Positions 23,035-32,084 of a DNA stretch of 64,000 bases are shown piece by piece. Numbering within the stretch: position 1 is the stretch's first letter; each line of letters starts with the position of its first letter. Both the position numbers and the translations under genes were made by a program. The notes beneath the pieces were generated by a model. It was not told where the DNA came from, ran no database searches, and saw only the letters and a program-made list of their open reading frames with translations. The DNA is from Lachnospiraceae bacterium (lineage in GTDB: Bacteria; Bacillota; Clostridia; Lachnospirales; Lachnospiraceae), in assembly GCA_017518735.1 (NCBI GenBank), contig JAFWTY010000001.1:1-64000 (forward strand), in the 5' to 3' direction.

Positions 23035-24630
23035 TTGGGAACATACGATAAAGAGATTAACAGAAGACGTACATTTGCAATTATTTCTCACCCTGATGCG
23101 GGTAAAACGACATTGACGGAAAAGTTTCTTTTATACGGCGGAGCCATCAATCTGGCCGGTTCCGTAAAGGGAAAAGCAACGGCAAGACATGCTGTTTCCG
23201 ACTGGATGGAAATCGAAAAAGAGCGTGGTATTTCCGTTACGTCTTCCGTGTTACAGTTTGAATACGACGGTTATTGCATCAACATCCTGGATACTCCGGG
23301 ACACCAGGATTTCTCGGAAGATACTTACCGTACCTTAATGGCTGCCGATTCGGCCGTCATGGTCATCGATGCATCCAAAGGTGTGGAGGCTCAGACCAGA
23401 AAGTTGTTCAAGGTCTGCGGTATGCGTGGTATTCCGATTTTTACGTTCATCAACAAGCTTGACAGGGATGCAAACGATACCTTTGATCTGCTTGATGAAA
23501 TCGAGAAGGAACTCGGAATTGAAACCTGCCCGATGAACTGGCCGCTCGGAAGCGGTAAAGCATTTCGCGGTGTTTATGAGAGATCTTCGAAGGAAGTCAT
23601 TTTATATTCCGATACGGAAAAGGGAACCAAAGAAGGCCATACCGAAAGAATCTCCGTGGAAAATCCCGACGCATTAAAGAACGCGGTCGGAGAAGAAGCA
23701 TATGAAAAACTCGAAGGCGAACTGGAACTTTTGGACGGAGCCGGTGCGGAATTCGATTTGGAGAAGGTGAGAGCCGGAAAGTTAACGCCCGTGTTTTTTG
23801 GTTCCGCTTTAACAAACTTCGGTGTGGAGATCTTCCTTCAGAACTTCCTTACCATGGCGACGACACCGCTTGCAAGAAAAGCGGATATCGGTTTGATCGA
23901 GCCTACCGACGATGAGTTTTCCGCCTTTGTCTTTAAGATTCAGGCGAACATGAATAAAGCGCACCGCGACAGAGTAGCCTTCATGAGAATCTGTTCCGGT
24001 AAATTCGATGCGACAAAAGAAGTACGTCATGTACAGGGCGATAAGGTGATGCGTCTTTCCCAGCCCCAGCAGATTATGGCGGATGACAGAAAGATTTTAA
24101 GCGAAGCCTATGCGGGAGATATTATCGGTGTGTTTGATCCCGGTATTTTCTCCATCGGAGATACGCTTTGTACTCCGAAGAATAAATTCATGTACGAAGG
24201 CATCCCTACGTTTGCACCCGAGCATTTCGCAAGGGTAAGACAGATGGATACCATGAAGCGTAAGCAGTTTATGAAAGGCATTACGCAGATCGCACAGGAA
24301 GGTGCGATTCAGATTTTCCAGGAATTCAATACCGGTATGGAAGAGATCATTGTCGGTGTGGTTGGTGTACTGCAGTTTGAAGTTCTGAAGTACCGTCTGG
24401 AAAACGAATACAATGTGGAAATCAAAATGGAAAGCCTGCCTTACGAACATATCCGCTGGATTGAAAACAAGGATGAGGTGAATGTCGCAAAACTTGTCGG
24501 CACCTCGGATATGAAGAAAGTAAAGGATCTGAAGGGCAATCCGCTTTTGTTATTTGTAAATCCATGGAGTGTCGGCATGACACTGGAGAGAAACGAAGGT
24601 CTGGTTTTATCGGAATTCGGAAGAGAGTAG
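23035..24630 (+). CDS. prfC: Peptide chain release factor 3
   Basis: A 531-residue translational GTPase that removes RF1/RF2 from the ribosome after peptide release. The G motifs are HPDAGKTT (19-26), EKERGISVTSSV (the switch I region typical of RF3), DTPGHQDFSEDTYR and NKLDRD. The C-terminus has the RF3-type QFEVLKYRLENEYNVE segment. The start is TTG 23035, giving the family-typical start, with GAGG (23021-23024) 10 bases upstream. The length agrees with E. coli RF3 (529). The next gene starts 1 base after its stop, which suggests translational coupling. Confidence 0.94.
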   Translation: MGTYDKEINRRRTFAIISHPDAGKTTLTEKFLLYGGAINLAGSVKGKATARHAVSDWMEIEKERGISVTSSVLQFEYDGYCINILDTPGHQDFSEDTYRTLMAADSAVMVIDASKGVEAQTRKLFKVCGMRGIPIFTFINKLDRDANDTFDLLDEIEKELGIETCPMNWPLGSGKAFRGVYERSSKEVILYSDTEKGTKEGHTERISVENPDALKNAVGEEAYEKLEGELELLDGAGAEFDLEKVRAGKLTPVFFGSALTNFGVEIFLQNFLTMATTPLARKADIGLIEPTDDEFSAFVFKIQANMNKAHRDRVAFMRICSGKFDATKEVRHVQGDKVMRLSQPQQIMADDRKILSEAYAGDIIGVFDPGIFSIGDTLCTPKNKFMYEGIPTFAPEHFARVRQMDTMKRKQFMKGITQIAQEGAIQIFQEFNTGMEEIIVGVVGVLQFEVLKYRLENEYNVEIKMESLPYEHIRWIENKDEVNVAKLVGTSDMKKVKDLKGNPLLLFVNPWSVGMTLERNEGLVLSEFGRE

Positions 24631-24631
24631 G

Positions 24632-26020
24632 ATGGACAATTCAACGGTCAAAAAGTATCTGGTTGTCATGACAGCGGTTTTTGTACTTACCATGTTGGCA
24701 ATTGTTGTGGCAACAAATGTCCTGGATAAGAAAAACGGCGATGAAAACGGCGTATTTTCTTGGGCGAATATCCGGGATTCTTTTCGTGTGGACAAAGATA
24801 CGATTGAGGACCAGAGAAAAGCCGTGGATGGCGATGGAACGGTTTCACCTTTCCTGTCTGATACGGAGACGGAATACATTACCGATTCCGAGTCCGGTAC
24901 GGTAAGAAAGGGTGAAGATACAGAGTTCTTTCATGCCGCAATATTCACGGAAAAAGACATTCAGACCAGAAACAATCTAGGGCTTACGGATGAAGCGGTC
25001 AATGCCGCATGTAAGCAAAACGAAGGCAGATACTGCTACGATATCATCGACGACAGCTTAAAGCAGTTATATGGGGAAGTTTATCTGGCAACCGTAAACC
25101 GTATGCCGGATGCGCCTCTTTGCACGAGAGAGCAGACCGAACTGGACTACATCTATCGTTGCGTATTAAACGATCATCCGGAAATCTTCAGCGTTTTCGG
25201 TTATAAATGCGTGGTGCATTCCGCAAACGGAAAACCCGTAAAGACCGTATACAATGCAAAATACACGATGACACAGAAAGAAGAAGCGGTGGCACAGAAA
25301 CAGATTGATGCCTATACAGATGCATTTTTGCTCGGTATTTCAAAAACCGCTTCCGAATACGAGAAAGTCAAATATACATACTGTTATCTGATTCAGAATA
25401 CCGAGTATGAGCTGGAGTCTCCGGAAAACCAGAATATCTGCTCCGTAATGATCTACCATAAGACGGTTTGTCTGGGATATGCAAAAGCGTTCCAGTACCT
25501 GCTCGAAAGACTTGGCGTTTCCTCAACCGTTGTGGAAGGCGTTGCAGCAAGCGGAGAAGCCCATGCATGGAATATGGTAAGCATCGACAATGCCTATTAT
25601 TTCGTCGATGTTACCTGGGGAGATTCCTCCTACACGAACGGACAGAGCGTTGTCCGCATGTATTCCGGTGTGAATTTTGATTATTTAAACATTACCACGG
25701 ATGAGCTGGCTCACAGCCATACAATAGACAACGTTGTTCCGATTCCGAGATGTGTGGAGATCAAGGACAATTATTACGTCAGGGAAGGCCTGTATTTTGA
25801 CCATATCAACAGTGCCGAACTGTCACTCGTATTCCAGAAGGCACAGGCGAACAACGAGGATTATATCACGCTGAAATGTGCAAACGATACGGCATATCAG
25901 GAAATGAGATTTTATCTGCTGGATGAGCAGAAAGTTTTCGATTATCTTCCTGCCGGAACGGAAAAACTGAATTACGGGGAAAACCAGGAATTACATACAT
26001 TAACGTTTCTGCTAAAATAG
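24632..26020 (+). CDS. Membrane-anchored transglutaminase-like protein
   Basis: A 462-residue protein with one N-terminal membrane helix (about 9-29, YLVVMTAVFVLTMLAIVVATN) and no cleavage signal, so the rest is outside the cell. After an acidic linker rich in Asp and Ser (about 60-95), a domain of the transglutaminase-like cysteine protease fold is seen with all three catalytic residues: Cys280 (TVCLGYAKAF), His311 (EAHAWN) and Asp326 (VDVTWGD). Members cross-link or hydrolyse proteins or peptidoglycan peptides. ATG 24632 begins one base after the prfC stop. The final 100 residues look beta-rich and are not recognised. Its real substrate is unknown. Confidence 0.82.
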   Translation: MDNSTVKKYLVVMTAVFVLTMLAIVVATNVLDKKNGDENGVFSWANIRDSFRVDKDTIEDQRKAVDGDGTVSPFLSDTETEYITDSESGTVRKGEDTEFFHAAIFTEKDIQTRNNLGLTDEAVNAACKQNEGRYCYDIIDDSLKQLYGEVYLATVNRMPDAPLCTREQTELDYIYRCVLNDHPEIFSVFGYKCVVHSANGKPVKTVYNAKYTMTQKEEAVAQKQIDAYTDAFLLGISKTASEYEKVKYTYCYLIQNTEYELESPENQNICSVMIYHKTVCLGYAKAFQYLLERLGVSSTVVEGVAASGEAHAWNMVSIDNAYYFVDVTWGDSSYTNGQSVVRMYSGVNFDYLNITTDELAHSHTIDNVVPIPRCVEIKDNYYVREGLYFDHINSAELSLVFQKAQANNEDYITLKCANDTAYQEMRFYLLDEQKVFDYLPAGTEKLNYGENQELHTLTFLLK

Positions 26021-26050
26021 CATTTTTTCTATGCAAACGATGCATAAATA

Positions 26051-26059
26051 TGCTATAAT
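26051..26059 (+). promoter_or_regulatory. Extended -10 promoter before the asp23 gene
   Basis: TGCTATAAT (TGN plus TATAAT) is 36 bases before the ATG at 26095. The -35 region has only a poor match (ATGCAA). It probably starts the long asp23-to-recN operon. Confidence 0.6.
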
Positions 26060-26094
26060 ATAGAATGCATGAGATGAAAACAGGAGGTATGATC

Positions 26095-26457
26095 ATGGCA
26101 AACAAAGCAAATGAGAAAATCGGTTCCGTAAAAGTAGCGGATGATGTGGTACCTTGCATTGCGGCTCTTGCTGCAGCTGAAGTAGACGGTGTCATTTCCG
26201 TGGCGGAAAACCTTACTGCTGAAATCATAGGCCGTATGGGAATGCGTAAGGCTCCCAAGGGCGTTAAGGTTGAGATCAAAGGCAAGAAGGTTTATGTCGA
26301 TATGGCACTCGGAATCGATTATGGATATAACGTTCCCGAGACCAGCAGAAAAGTACAGGAGAAAGTAAAAGATTCTATCGAAACCATGATGGGACTTGAA
26401 GTTGTGGATGTAAACATCCGCATTGCCAGTGTGGTTTTACCGAAAGCGGATCGTTAA
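26095..26457 (+). CDS. Asp23/Gls24 family envelope stress protein
   Basis: A 120-residue Asp23/Gls24 protein (PF03780). The conserved start SVKVADDVVPCIAALAAAEVDGV and the motif VKVEIKGKKVYVDMALGIDYG are typical. Members gather under the membrane in other Firmicutes and take part in cell-envelope homeostasis. ATG 26095 is chosen: GGAGG (26083-26087) is 7 bases upstream, whereas ATG 26089 is too close. Like its relatives in Clostridia it is the first gene before nusB. It ends 12 bases before nusB. Confidence 0.9.
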   Translation: MANKANEKIGSVKVADDVVPCIAALAAAEVDGVISVAENLTAEIIGRMGMRKAPKGVKVEIKGKKVYVDMALGIDYGYNVPETSRKVQEKVKDSIETMMGLEVVDVNIRIASVVLPKADR

Positions 26458-26469
26458 TCAGAGGTTTAG

Positions 26470-27024
26470 ATGAGAAGAAGAGAATGCAGGGAACAGATTT
26501 TCAGACTTCTGTTTCAGGTAGAATTTAACGACAAAGAGGAATATCCCGAACTGGCGGAACGTTTCCGCTCCTTTCAGGACGAGGAAAACAGCGAGCCGGA
26601 AGAAGGAAGTAAGCCTGAGAAACCGATTGTTCTTTCGGATGAGGAAAACGATTACGTTTCTGCAAAATATGAGGCAATTACCGAACGGATTGAAGAACTT
26701 GACGACATTTTGAACGAAACGTCTACCGACTGGAAGACGGATCGTATGGGAAAAGTGGAACTCGCAATTCTTCGTCTGGCTTTGTTCGAAATGAAATATG
26801 ATGATGATATTCCGGAGTCGGTAGCCATCAACGAGGCTGTCGAACTTGCCAAAAAATACGGTCCGGAAGAGTCCTATGCTTTTGTAAACGGTGTTCTTGC
26901 AAAATGTGCCAAAGATGCTTCCAAGCACAAAGAAGCGGAAAGCAAGAAAGAAAAAGGAAGGCCCTGGAAAAACAAGGCAGATTCCCGCATTGTGGTAAAG
27001 GGCAGCGCATCGAAGAAAGAATGA
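26470..27024 (+). CDS. nusB: Transcription antitermination protein NusB
   Basis: A 184-residue RNA-binding antitermination factor that acts with NusE/S10 at boxA sequences of rRNA operons. The start RRRECREQIFRLLFQVEF and the core TDRMGKVELAILRLALFEM ... PESVAINEAVELAKKYGPEESYAFVNGVL are NusB signatures. Two parts are unusual: an acidic insert of about 25 residues (DEENSEPEEGSKPEKP) and a Lys-rich tail after the NusB fold (from about 150). Typical NusB is 130-150 residues. Its TGA stop overlaps the ATG of xseA by 4 bases. Confidence 0.93.
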   Translation: MRRRECREQIFRLLFQVEFNDKEEYPELAERFRSFQDEENSEPEEGSKPEKPIVLSDEENDYVSAKYEAITERIEELDDILNETSTDWKTDRMGKVELAILRLALFEMKYDDDIPESVAINEAVELAKKYGPEESYAFVNGVLAKCAKDASKHKEAESKKEKGRPWKNKADSRIVVKGSASKKE

Positions 27025-28238
27025 GTGTGTATACCGTTGAACAATTGAATAATTATATCTTAAGTATGTTCCGGAATGATTATCTTCTGCACGACGTTAG
27101 TGTGCGCGGTGAAATAAGCAATTGCAAATATCATTCGTCGGGACATATTTATTTTACACTCAAGGATGCCGCATCCAACCTTTCCTGTGTGATGTTTGCA
27201 TCCAATGCTTCGAAGTTGAAATTCACCCTGGAAAACGGCATGGAGGCCGAAGTCAGGGGAAGTGTTGAAAATTATGTAAGAGACGGAAAATACCAGCTGT
27301 ATGCCAAAAGCGTAATCAAGGGGGATGCCGGTAATTTAGCCGTCCGTTTTGAAGAATTGAAGAAAAGACTTCGCGAAGAAGGTCTTTTTGATGAAGACAT
27401 CAAACAACCCATTCCGAAAGAAGTCAAAAAGCTCGGAATTGTAACCGCATCCACAGGTGCAGCGGTCAGAGATATTATTTCGATTTCCAAACGTCGGAAT
27501 CCCTATGTGGAATTGATCCTGTATCCCGCACAGGTACAGGGAGAGGGTGCGAAAGAAAGCATCGTAAAAGGAATCGATGCCTTAACGCAATATGGTGTGG
27601 ATGTAATCATTGTCGGTCGTGGCGGAGGCTCCATGGAGGACCTTTGGGCCTTTAACGAAGAGGAAGTGGCGCAGGCGATTTTTAACTGTCCAATCCCCGT
27701 AATTTCAGCAGTCGGACATGAAACGGATTTTACAATCGCGGATTTTGTTGCGGACTTACGTGCCCCGACACCTTCAGCGGCAGCGGAACTTGCGGTTTCC
27801 GAGATCGGACCGGTTCTCGATGCCATCGAGGATTATTCGGAGCGGATTTACTATACAATGGACCGCATCATTCGCCTTCGGAGAATGGAGTCGGAACAGT
27901 TTAAGAAGAGGATCCTTCTTGCATCTCCGAAACAGAAGATCAATGCAAAACGCATGGAATGTGCCAGATTCGAAGATAAATTTTCCGGATCCATGCAGGA
28001 GATTTTAAAAAGCCGGAAAAACATGTTGTCACTTTATATTGAGCGAATGAAACGTGTTTCCGTTTTGGACAGATTGAACGGTGGATTGGCATATGTCAGT
28101 GATGAGAATCACAAAAGAATGACATCTGTAGGACAATTTGAGGAAGGAAAGAATTTTGAACTTCGCTTAAAGGATGGTGTGGTTCACGCACAAACCGTAA
28201 CCGTTACCCGTGATGACTTGTGTAAGAAAGAGGACTGA
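27021..28238 (+). CDS. xseA: Exonuclease VII large subunit
   Basis: A 405-residue catalytic subunit of exonuclease VII, which degrades single-stranded DNA from both ends. The N-terminal OB fold (VSVRGEISNCKYHSSGHIYFTLKD) is followed by the catalytic core with IVGRGGGSMEDLWAFNEE and SAVGHETDFTIADFVAD, then a coiled-coil region and the final TVTR strand. ATG 27021 gives the 4-base overlap with nusB and the expected MSVYTVEQLN start; the longer frame from 26904 lies inside nusB. The next gene is the small subunit, two bases downstream. Confidence 0.94.
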   Translation: MSVYTVEQLNNYILSMFRNDYLLHDVSVRGEISNCKYHSSGHIYFTLKDAASNLSCVMFASNASKLKFTLENGMEAEVRGSVENYVRDGKYQLYAKSVIKGDAGNLAVRFEELKKRLREEGLFDEDIKQPIPKEVKKLGIVTASTGAAVRDIISISKRRNPYVELILYPAQVQGEGAKESIVKGIDALTQYGVDVIIVGRGGGSMEDLWAFNEEEVAQAIFNCPIPVISAVGHETDFTIADFVADLRAPTPSAAAELAVSEIGPVLDAIEDYSERIYYTMDRIIRLRRMESEQFKKRILLASPKQKINAKRMECARFEDKFSGSMQEILKSRKNMLSLYIERMKRVSVLDRLNGGLAYVSDENHKRMTSVGQFEEGKNFELRLKDGVVHAQTVTVTRDDLCKKED

Positions 28239-28240
28239 TT

Positions 28241-28474
28241 ATGGACGAGAAAGAAATCGTATCCGGAACCGAAAGTACATTGGAAGAGGATTTTGAGAAA
28301 CTCGAAGAACTCTTAAAAGAGATGGAACGTGAAGATATCGGAATAGAAGAAGCGTTTGACTGTTATGCAAAAGGAATGGAATTGATCAAACAGAGCAATT
28401 CCAAGATTGACCTTGTGGAAAAGAAAGTAAAACTGCTTTCCGACAACTTAACTACGGAGGATTTTGAAGAATGA
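28241..28474 (+). CDS. xseB: Exonuclease VII small subunit
   Basis: A 77-residue subunit that binds the coiled coil of XseA. The pattern FEKLEELLKEMEREDIGIEEAFDCYAKGMELIK is that of XseB, with two helices and the Glu-rich turn. Length is normal (about 75-80). It starts 2 bases after xseA and its final TGA overlaps the ATG of ispA by 4 bases. Ribosome site AAAGAGGA precedes it. Confidence 0.93.
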   Translation: MDEKEIVSGTESTLEEDFEKLEELLKEMEREDIGIEEAFDCYAKGMELIKQSNSKIDLVEKKVKLLSDNLTTEDFEE

Positions 28475-29376
28475 CGAATGAGCAGATGAAAGAACTCACC
28501 GAAGTTGTTGATCGTATGATTATGCCGTATTTTCCGAAAGAGGAAGGTATGCAGAAAAGACTCTTTGAGTCAATGAATTACAGTTTTGAAGCAGGCGGAA
28601 AAAGACTGCGCCCGATTCTTTTGTTAGAGAGTTTCCGTATGCTTGGCGGAGATGAAGGAGACGAAGACAGACTGGCTCCTTTCATGGCGGCGGTGGAGAT
28701 GGTTCATACCTATTCCCTGATCCATGATGATCTGCCTGCAGTGGATAACGATGACTATCGTCGCGGAAAACCGACCAATCATAAGCAGTTCGGTGAAACG
28801 ACGGCGATTTTTGCAGGGGATGCAATGTTAAATTATGCATTCGAAACCATGATTGAGGATACGTTAAAAGAATCCGACGATATCTGGAAAAACAAGAAAC
28901 TTGCCGCAATGAACGTACTTGCCAAGAAAGCCGGCGGATACGGAATGCTTGCTGGCCAGATGGTGGATTTCCTCTGTGAACAAAAGACAAACGTTACACT
29001 GGAGGAACTCTTATTTATTCATGAAAAGAAGACGGCTGCACTGATTCAGGCACCGCTCGTAATGGGAGCGATTTTTGCCGGCGCTAACCGTGAAAAGATA
29101 GCCAGAATGGAACAGGCCGGCTATCTGGTGGGAATCGCCTATCAGATTCAGGATGATATCTTAGATTGCATCGGAAACGAGGAAACACTTGGTAAGAAGA
29201 CCGGTTCCGACGCTAAAAATGCAAAAGCTACTTACGTAACCATCAAGGGATTAAAAGAAGCAAAAGACGATCAGACCCGTATGTCCAGAGAGGCGGAAGG
29301 CCTGATTTCCTCGATGGCGGACGGACCCAGCAATTTAAAGGAAATTATCGAAAATTTGATTCAGAGGGAGTTTTAA
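28471..29376 (+). CDS. ispA: Polyprenyl diphosphate synthase (FPP/GGPP synthase type)
   Basis: A 301-residue all-helical prenyltransferase making farnesyl (or geranylgeranyl) diphosphate from IPP and DMAPP. The first Asp-rich motif is IHDDLPAVDNDDYRRGKPT and the second is QDDILD; FEAGGKRLRPILLL is the IPP-binding segment near the start. Length fits IspA. It begins in a 4-base overlap with xseB and is followed by dxs, so the same transcript supplies both precursor and chain elongation in isoprenoid synthesis. Confidence 0.93.
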   Translation: MTNEQMKELTEVVDRMIMPYFPKEEGMQKRLFESMNYSFEAGGKRLRPILLLESFRMLGGDEGDEDRLAPFMAAVEMVHTYSLIHDDLPAVDNDDYRRGKPTNHKQFGETTAIFAGDAMLNYAFETMIEDTLKESDDIWKNKKLAAMNVLAKKAGGYGMLAGQMVDFLCEQKTNVTLEELLFIHEKKTAALIQAPLVMGAIFAGANREKIARMEQAGYLVGIAYQIQDDILDCIGNEETLGKKTGSDAKNAKATYVTIKGLKEAKDDQTRMSREAEGLISSMADGPSNLKEIIENLIQREF

Positions 29377-29382
29377 ATCTTC

Positions 29383-31239
29383 ATGTATCTGGAACGAATT
29401 AACAAACCCAATGACATAAAGAAAATACCGAAAGAAGGATTGCCGATTCTGGCAGAGGAAATCCGGGAGTTTTTGATTGAAACGATTTCCGATACCGGCG
29501 GACATCTTGCGGCAAATTTAGGGGCAGTGGAGCTTACGATGGCTCTTCATCTTATGATGGATTTTCCTGAAGATAAACTGATTTTTGATGTCGGACACCA
29601 GTCTTATACGCATAAGATTCTTACCGGCAGAAAATCTCAGTTTGAAACTCTGCGCAAATTCCACGGACTTGCGGGATTTCCCAAAACGAAAGAGAGTCCC
29701 TGTGATGCATTTGATACCGGGCACAGCTCGACATCGGTCTCCGCGGGACTTGGCCTTGCAATGGCAAGAACCATACAGGGAAAGAATAATACCATTGTTT
29801 CGGTCATCGGTGACGGATCCCTGACCGGCGGAATGGCCTACGAAGCACTTAACAATGCTGCAAAACAGGAGACCCCGTTTATTATCGTTTTAAACGACAA
29901 TAAGATGTCGATTTCCGAGAATGTAGGAGGAGTTCCGTCTTACTTAAACCAGATCCGTACCGCGGAAAAATACCAGGAATTAAAGGAAAGTGTTAAGAAT
30001 AAACTACGTAACATGCCCCGTGGTCAGAATATGATTCACGGCATTCAGAATGTAAAGAGTTCCTTTAAACAGTTGATGATTCCCGGAATGCTGTTTGAGA
30101 ACCTGGGATTAACCTATTTGGGACCTGTGAACGGTCACGACATCAATGCTCTTTTGAAGGTATTAAAAGATGCAAAACGTTTAAAGACACCTGTGCTTGT
30201 ACATGTGCTTACACAGAAGGGAAAGGGCTATGCTCCGGCAGAGCGTCATCCTGCCAGATTCCACGGAACGGAACCATTCGATGTGGAAACAGGACTTCCC
30301 GCAAAGAAGAGAACAACACCGAATTATACGGATATTTTTTCTACCGTAATGTGCAAACTCGGAGAGAGTAATCCTGATGTGATTGCAATTACGGCAGCCA
30401 TGCCGGATGGTACAGGTTTGAAAAGATTTCGAAATATGTATCCCGACCGTTTCTTTGATGTGGGAATTGCGGAACAGCATGCGGTAACCTTTGCCGCAGG
30501 TCTTGCTGCAGGAGGTCTCCGACCGGTTGTGGCAATCTATTCTTCGTTCCTGCAAAGAGCATATGATCAGATTCTTCACGATGTATGCATCCAAAAACTT
30601 CCGGTAGTGTTTGCGATTGACCGTGCGGGACTTGTGGGAAGTGACGGAGAAACGCATCAGGGCATTTTTGATTTGTCCTATTTGTCCTCCATTCCGGGCA
30701 TGACAATCATGGCACCGAAGAACAAATGGGAACTTGCGGATATGCTTCGTTATGCCGTGAAATATGACGGACCGATTGCACTTCGTTATCCGAGAGGACA
30801 GGCATACGAAGGACTGTATGAAAAACGTCCGGAGATTGAATACGGAAAGGCGGAATGGATTTACGACGAGGACGAAATCTGTCTTGTAGCAGTCGGATCC
30901 ATGGTGAAAAATGCGGAAAAAGTCCGCAGTATCTTAATGAAAAACGGGCACAAAGTCAGCATTGTGAATGCCAGATTCGTAAAGCCTTTTGACGAGGAAG
31001 CAATCAGGAAAGCATTTGCAAATCATAAACTGGTTGTAACACTTGAGGAAAATGTGATTTCCGGCGGCTTCGGTGAGAACGTCAGAGAGTTCACGGATAC
31101 ACTGGGAAGCGATACGATTCTTTATAACGTGGCGATTCCGGATTGTTTCGTGGAACAAGGAAAAGTAGATGAATTATTGAAAGAACTGGGCATGGATGAG
31201 ACATCCATTGCACAAAAAATAGAGGAATTGATTCAGTGA
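29383..31239 (+). CDS. dxs: 1-deoxy-D-xylulose-5-phosphate synthase
   Basis: A 618-residue thiamine diphosphate enzyme for the first step of the MEP pathway, joining pyruvate and glyceraldehyde-3-phosphate. The ThDP-binding motif is VIGDGSLTGGMAYEALNNA; GHQSYTHKILTGR in the N-terminal part, AEQHAVTFAAG, DRAGLVGSDGETHQG and the C-terminal transketolase domain are all clear. ATG 29383 follows an AGAGGGAG site at slightly long spacing. Its TGA overlaps the GTG start of tlyA by 4 bases. Confidence 0.95.
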   Translation: MYLERINKPNDIKKIPKEGLPILAEEIREFLIETISDTGGHLAANLGAVELTMALHLMMDFPEDKLIFDVGHQSYTHKILTGRKSQFETLRKFHGLAGFPKTKESPCDAFDTGHSSTSVSAGLGLAMARTIQGKNNTIVSVIGDGSLTGGMAYEALNNAAKQETPFIIVLNDNKMSISENVGGVPSYLNQIRTAEKYQELKESVKNKLRNMPRGQNMIHGIQNVKSSFKQLMIPGMLFENLGLTYLGPVNGHDINALLKVLKDAKRLKTPVLVHVLTQKGKGYAPAERHPARFHGTEPFDVETGLPAKKRTTPNYTDIFSTVMCKLGESNPDVIAITAAMPDGTGLKRFRNMYPDRFFDVGIAEQHAVTFAAGLAAGGLRPVVAIYSSFLQRAYDQILHDVCIQKLPVVFAIDRAGLVGSDGETHQGIFDLSYLSSIPGMTIMAPKNKWELADMLRYAVKYDGPIALRYPRGQAYEGLYEKRPEIEYGKAEWIYDEDEICLVAVGSMVKNAEKVRSILMKNGHKVSIVNARFVKPFDEEAIRKAFANHKLVVTLEENVISGGFGENVREFTDTLGSDTILYNVAIPDCFVEQGKVDELLKELGMDETSIAQKIEELIQ

Positions 31240-32075
31240 AAACAAGACTGGATGTACTTGTGACAAATTTGGGACTTGCTCCTTCCCGGGAAAAAGCAAA
31301 AGCCTATATTATGTCCGGAATCGTTTATGTGAACGGACAGAAAGAAGAAAAGGCCGGCGACGTGTTCGACGATGCGACTTCCAAGGTGGAAGTGAGAGGA
31401 GAAACTCTGAAATATGTTAGCCGCGGTGGATTGAAACTGGAAAAGGCCATCGCCGAATTTGAACTGAAATTAACGGATTATATCTGCATGGATATCGGTG
31501 CAAGTACCGGCGGATTTACAGACTGTATGTTGCAAAACGGTGCAAAGAAAGTTTATGCGGTCGATGTCGGACACGGACAGCTTGCCTGGAGCCTCAGAAA
31601 CGATGAAAGAGTCGTTTGCATGGAAAAGACGAACTTCCGTTACATGAAGCCCGAAGACATAGAAGACAGGCTTGATTTTGCGAGTGTGGATGTTTCTTTT
31701 ATCTCCCTGACCAAGATTCTCCCTCCGGCATATGATCTGTTAAATGAAAACGGAGAGATGGTTTGTTTAATTAAACCGCAGTTTGAAACTACCCGCGAAA
31801 AAGTCGGCAAGAAGGGCGTTGTCAGAGATAAAAAAGTCCATGAGGAAGTGATTCTGAAAGTGCTTGAATTTGCGGTAAAGAACGGTTTTGAAATTCTTCA
31901 TCTGACATATTCACCGATTCGCGGACCGGAAGGCAATATCGAATACCTGGTGCATTTGCGAAAAACCGGAGATCAAAACGAAGAAAACGAACCCGGAAAA
32001 GAGTGGACGGATCTGGCAAAGACAGTTGTGGACCGGTCGCATGAAAGCCTGGATAAGAATCCGGAAAACAATTAG
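31236..32075 (+). CDS. tlyA: TlyA-family 2'-O-methyltransferase (hemolysin A type)
   Basis: A 279-residue RNA methyltransferase. An N-terminal S4 RNA-binding domain (TRLDVLVTNLGLAPSREKAKAYIMSGIVYVNG) is joined to a FtsJ-like Rossmann fold with the SAM motif DIGASTGGFTDCML and the KDK(E)-type residues (KLEKAI, DVGHGQL, LIKPQFE). The family methylates 16S/23S rRNA at the subunit interface. The GTG start at 31236 overlaps the dxs stop. The last 25 residues form a charged tail. It is followed 9 bases later by nadK, the usual order in Clostridia. Confidence 0.92.
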   Translation: MKTRLDVLVTNLGLAPSREKAKAYIMSGIVYVNGQKEEKAGDVFDDATSKVEVRGETLKYVSRGGLKLEKAIAEFELKLTDYICMDIGASTGGFTDCMLQNGAKKVYAVDVGHGQLAWSLRNDERVVCMEKTNFRYMKPEDIEDRLDFASVDVSFISLTKILPPAYDLLNENGEMVCLIKPQFETTREKVGKKGVVRDKKVHEEVILKVLEFAVKNGFEILHLTYSPIRGPEGNIEYLVHLRKTGDQNEENEPGKEWTDLAKTVVDRSHESLDKNPENN

Positions 32076-32084
32076 GAGTTTTTT

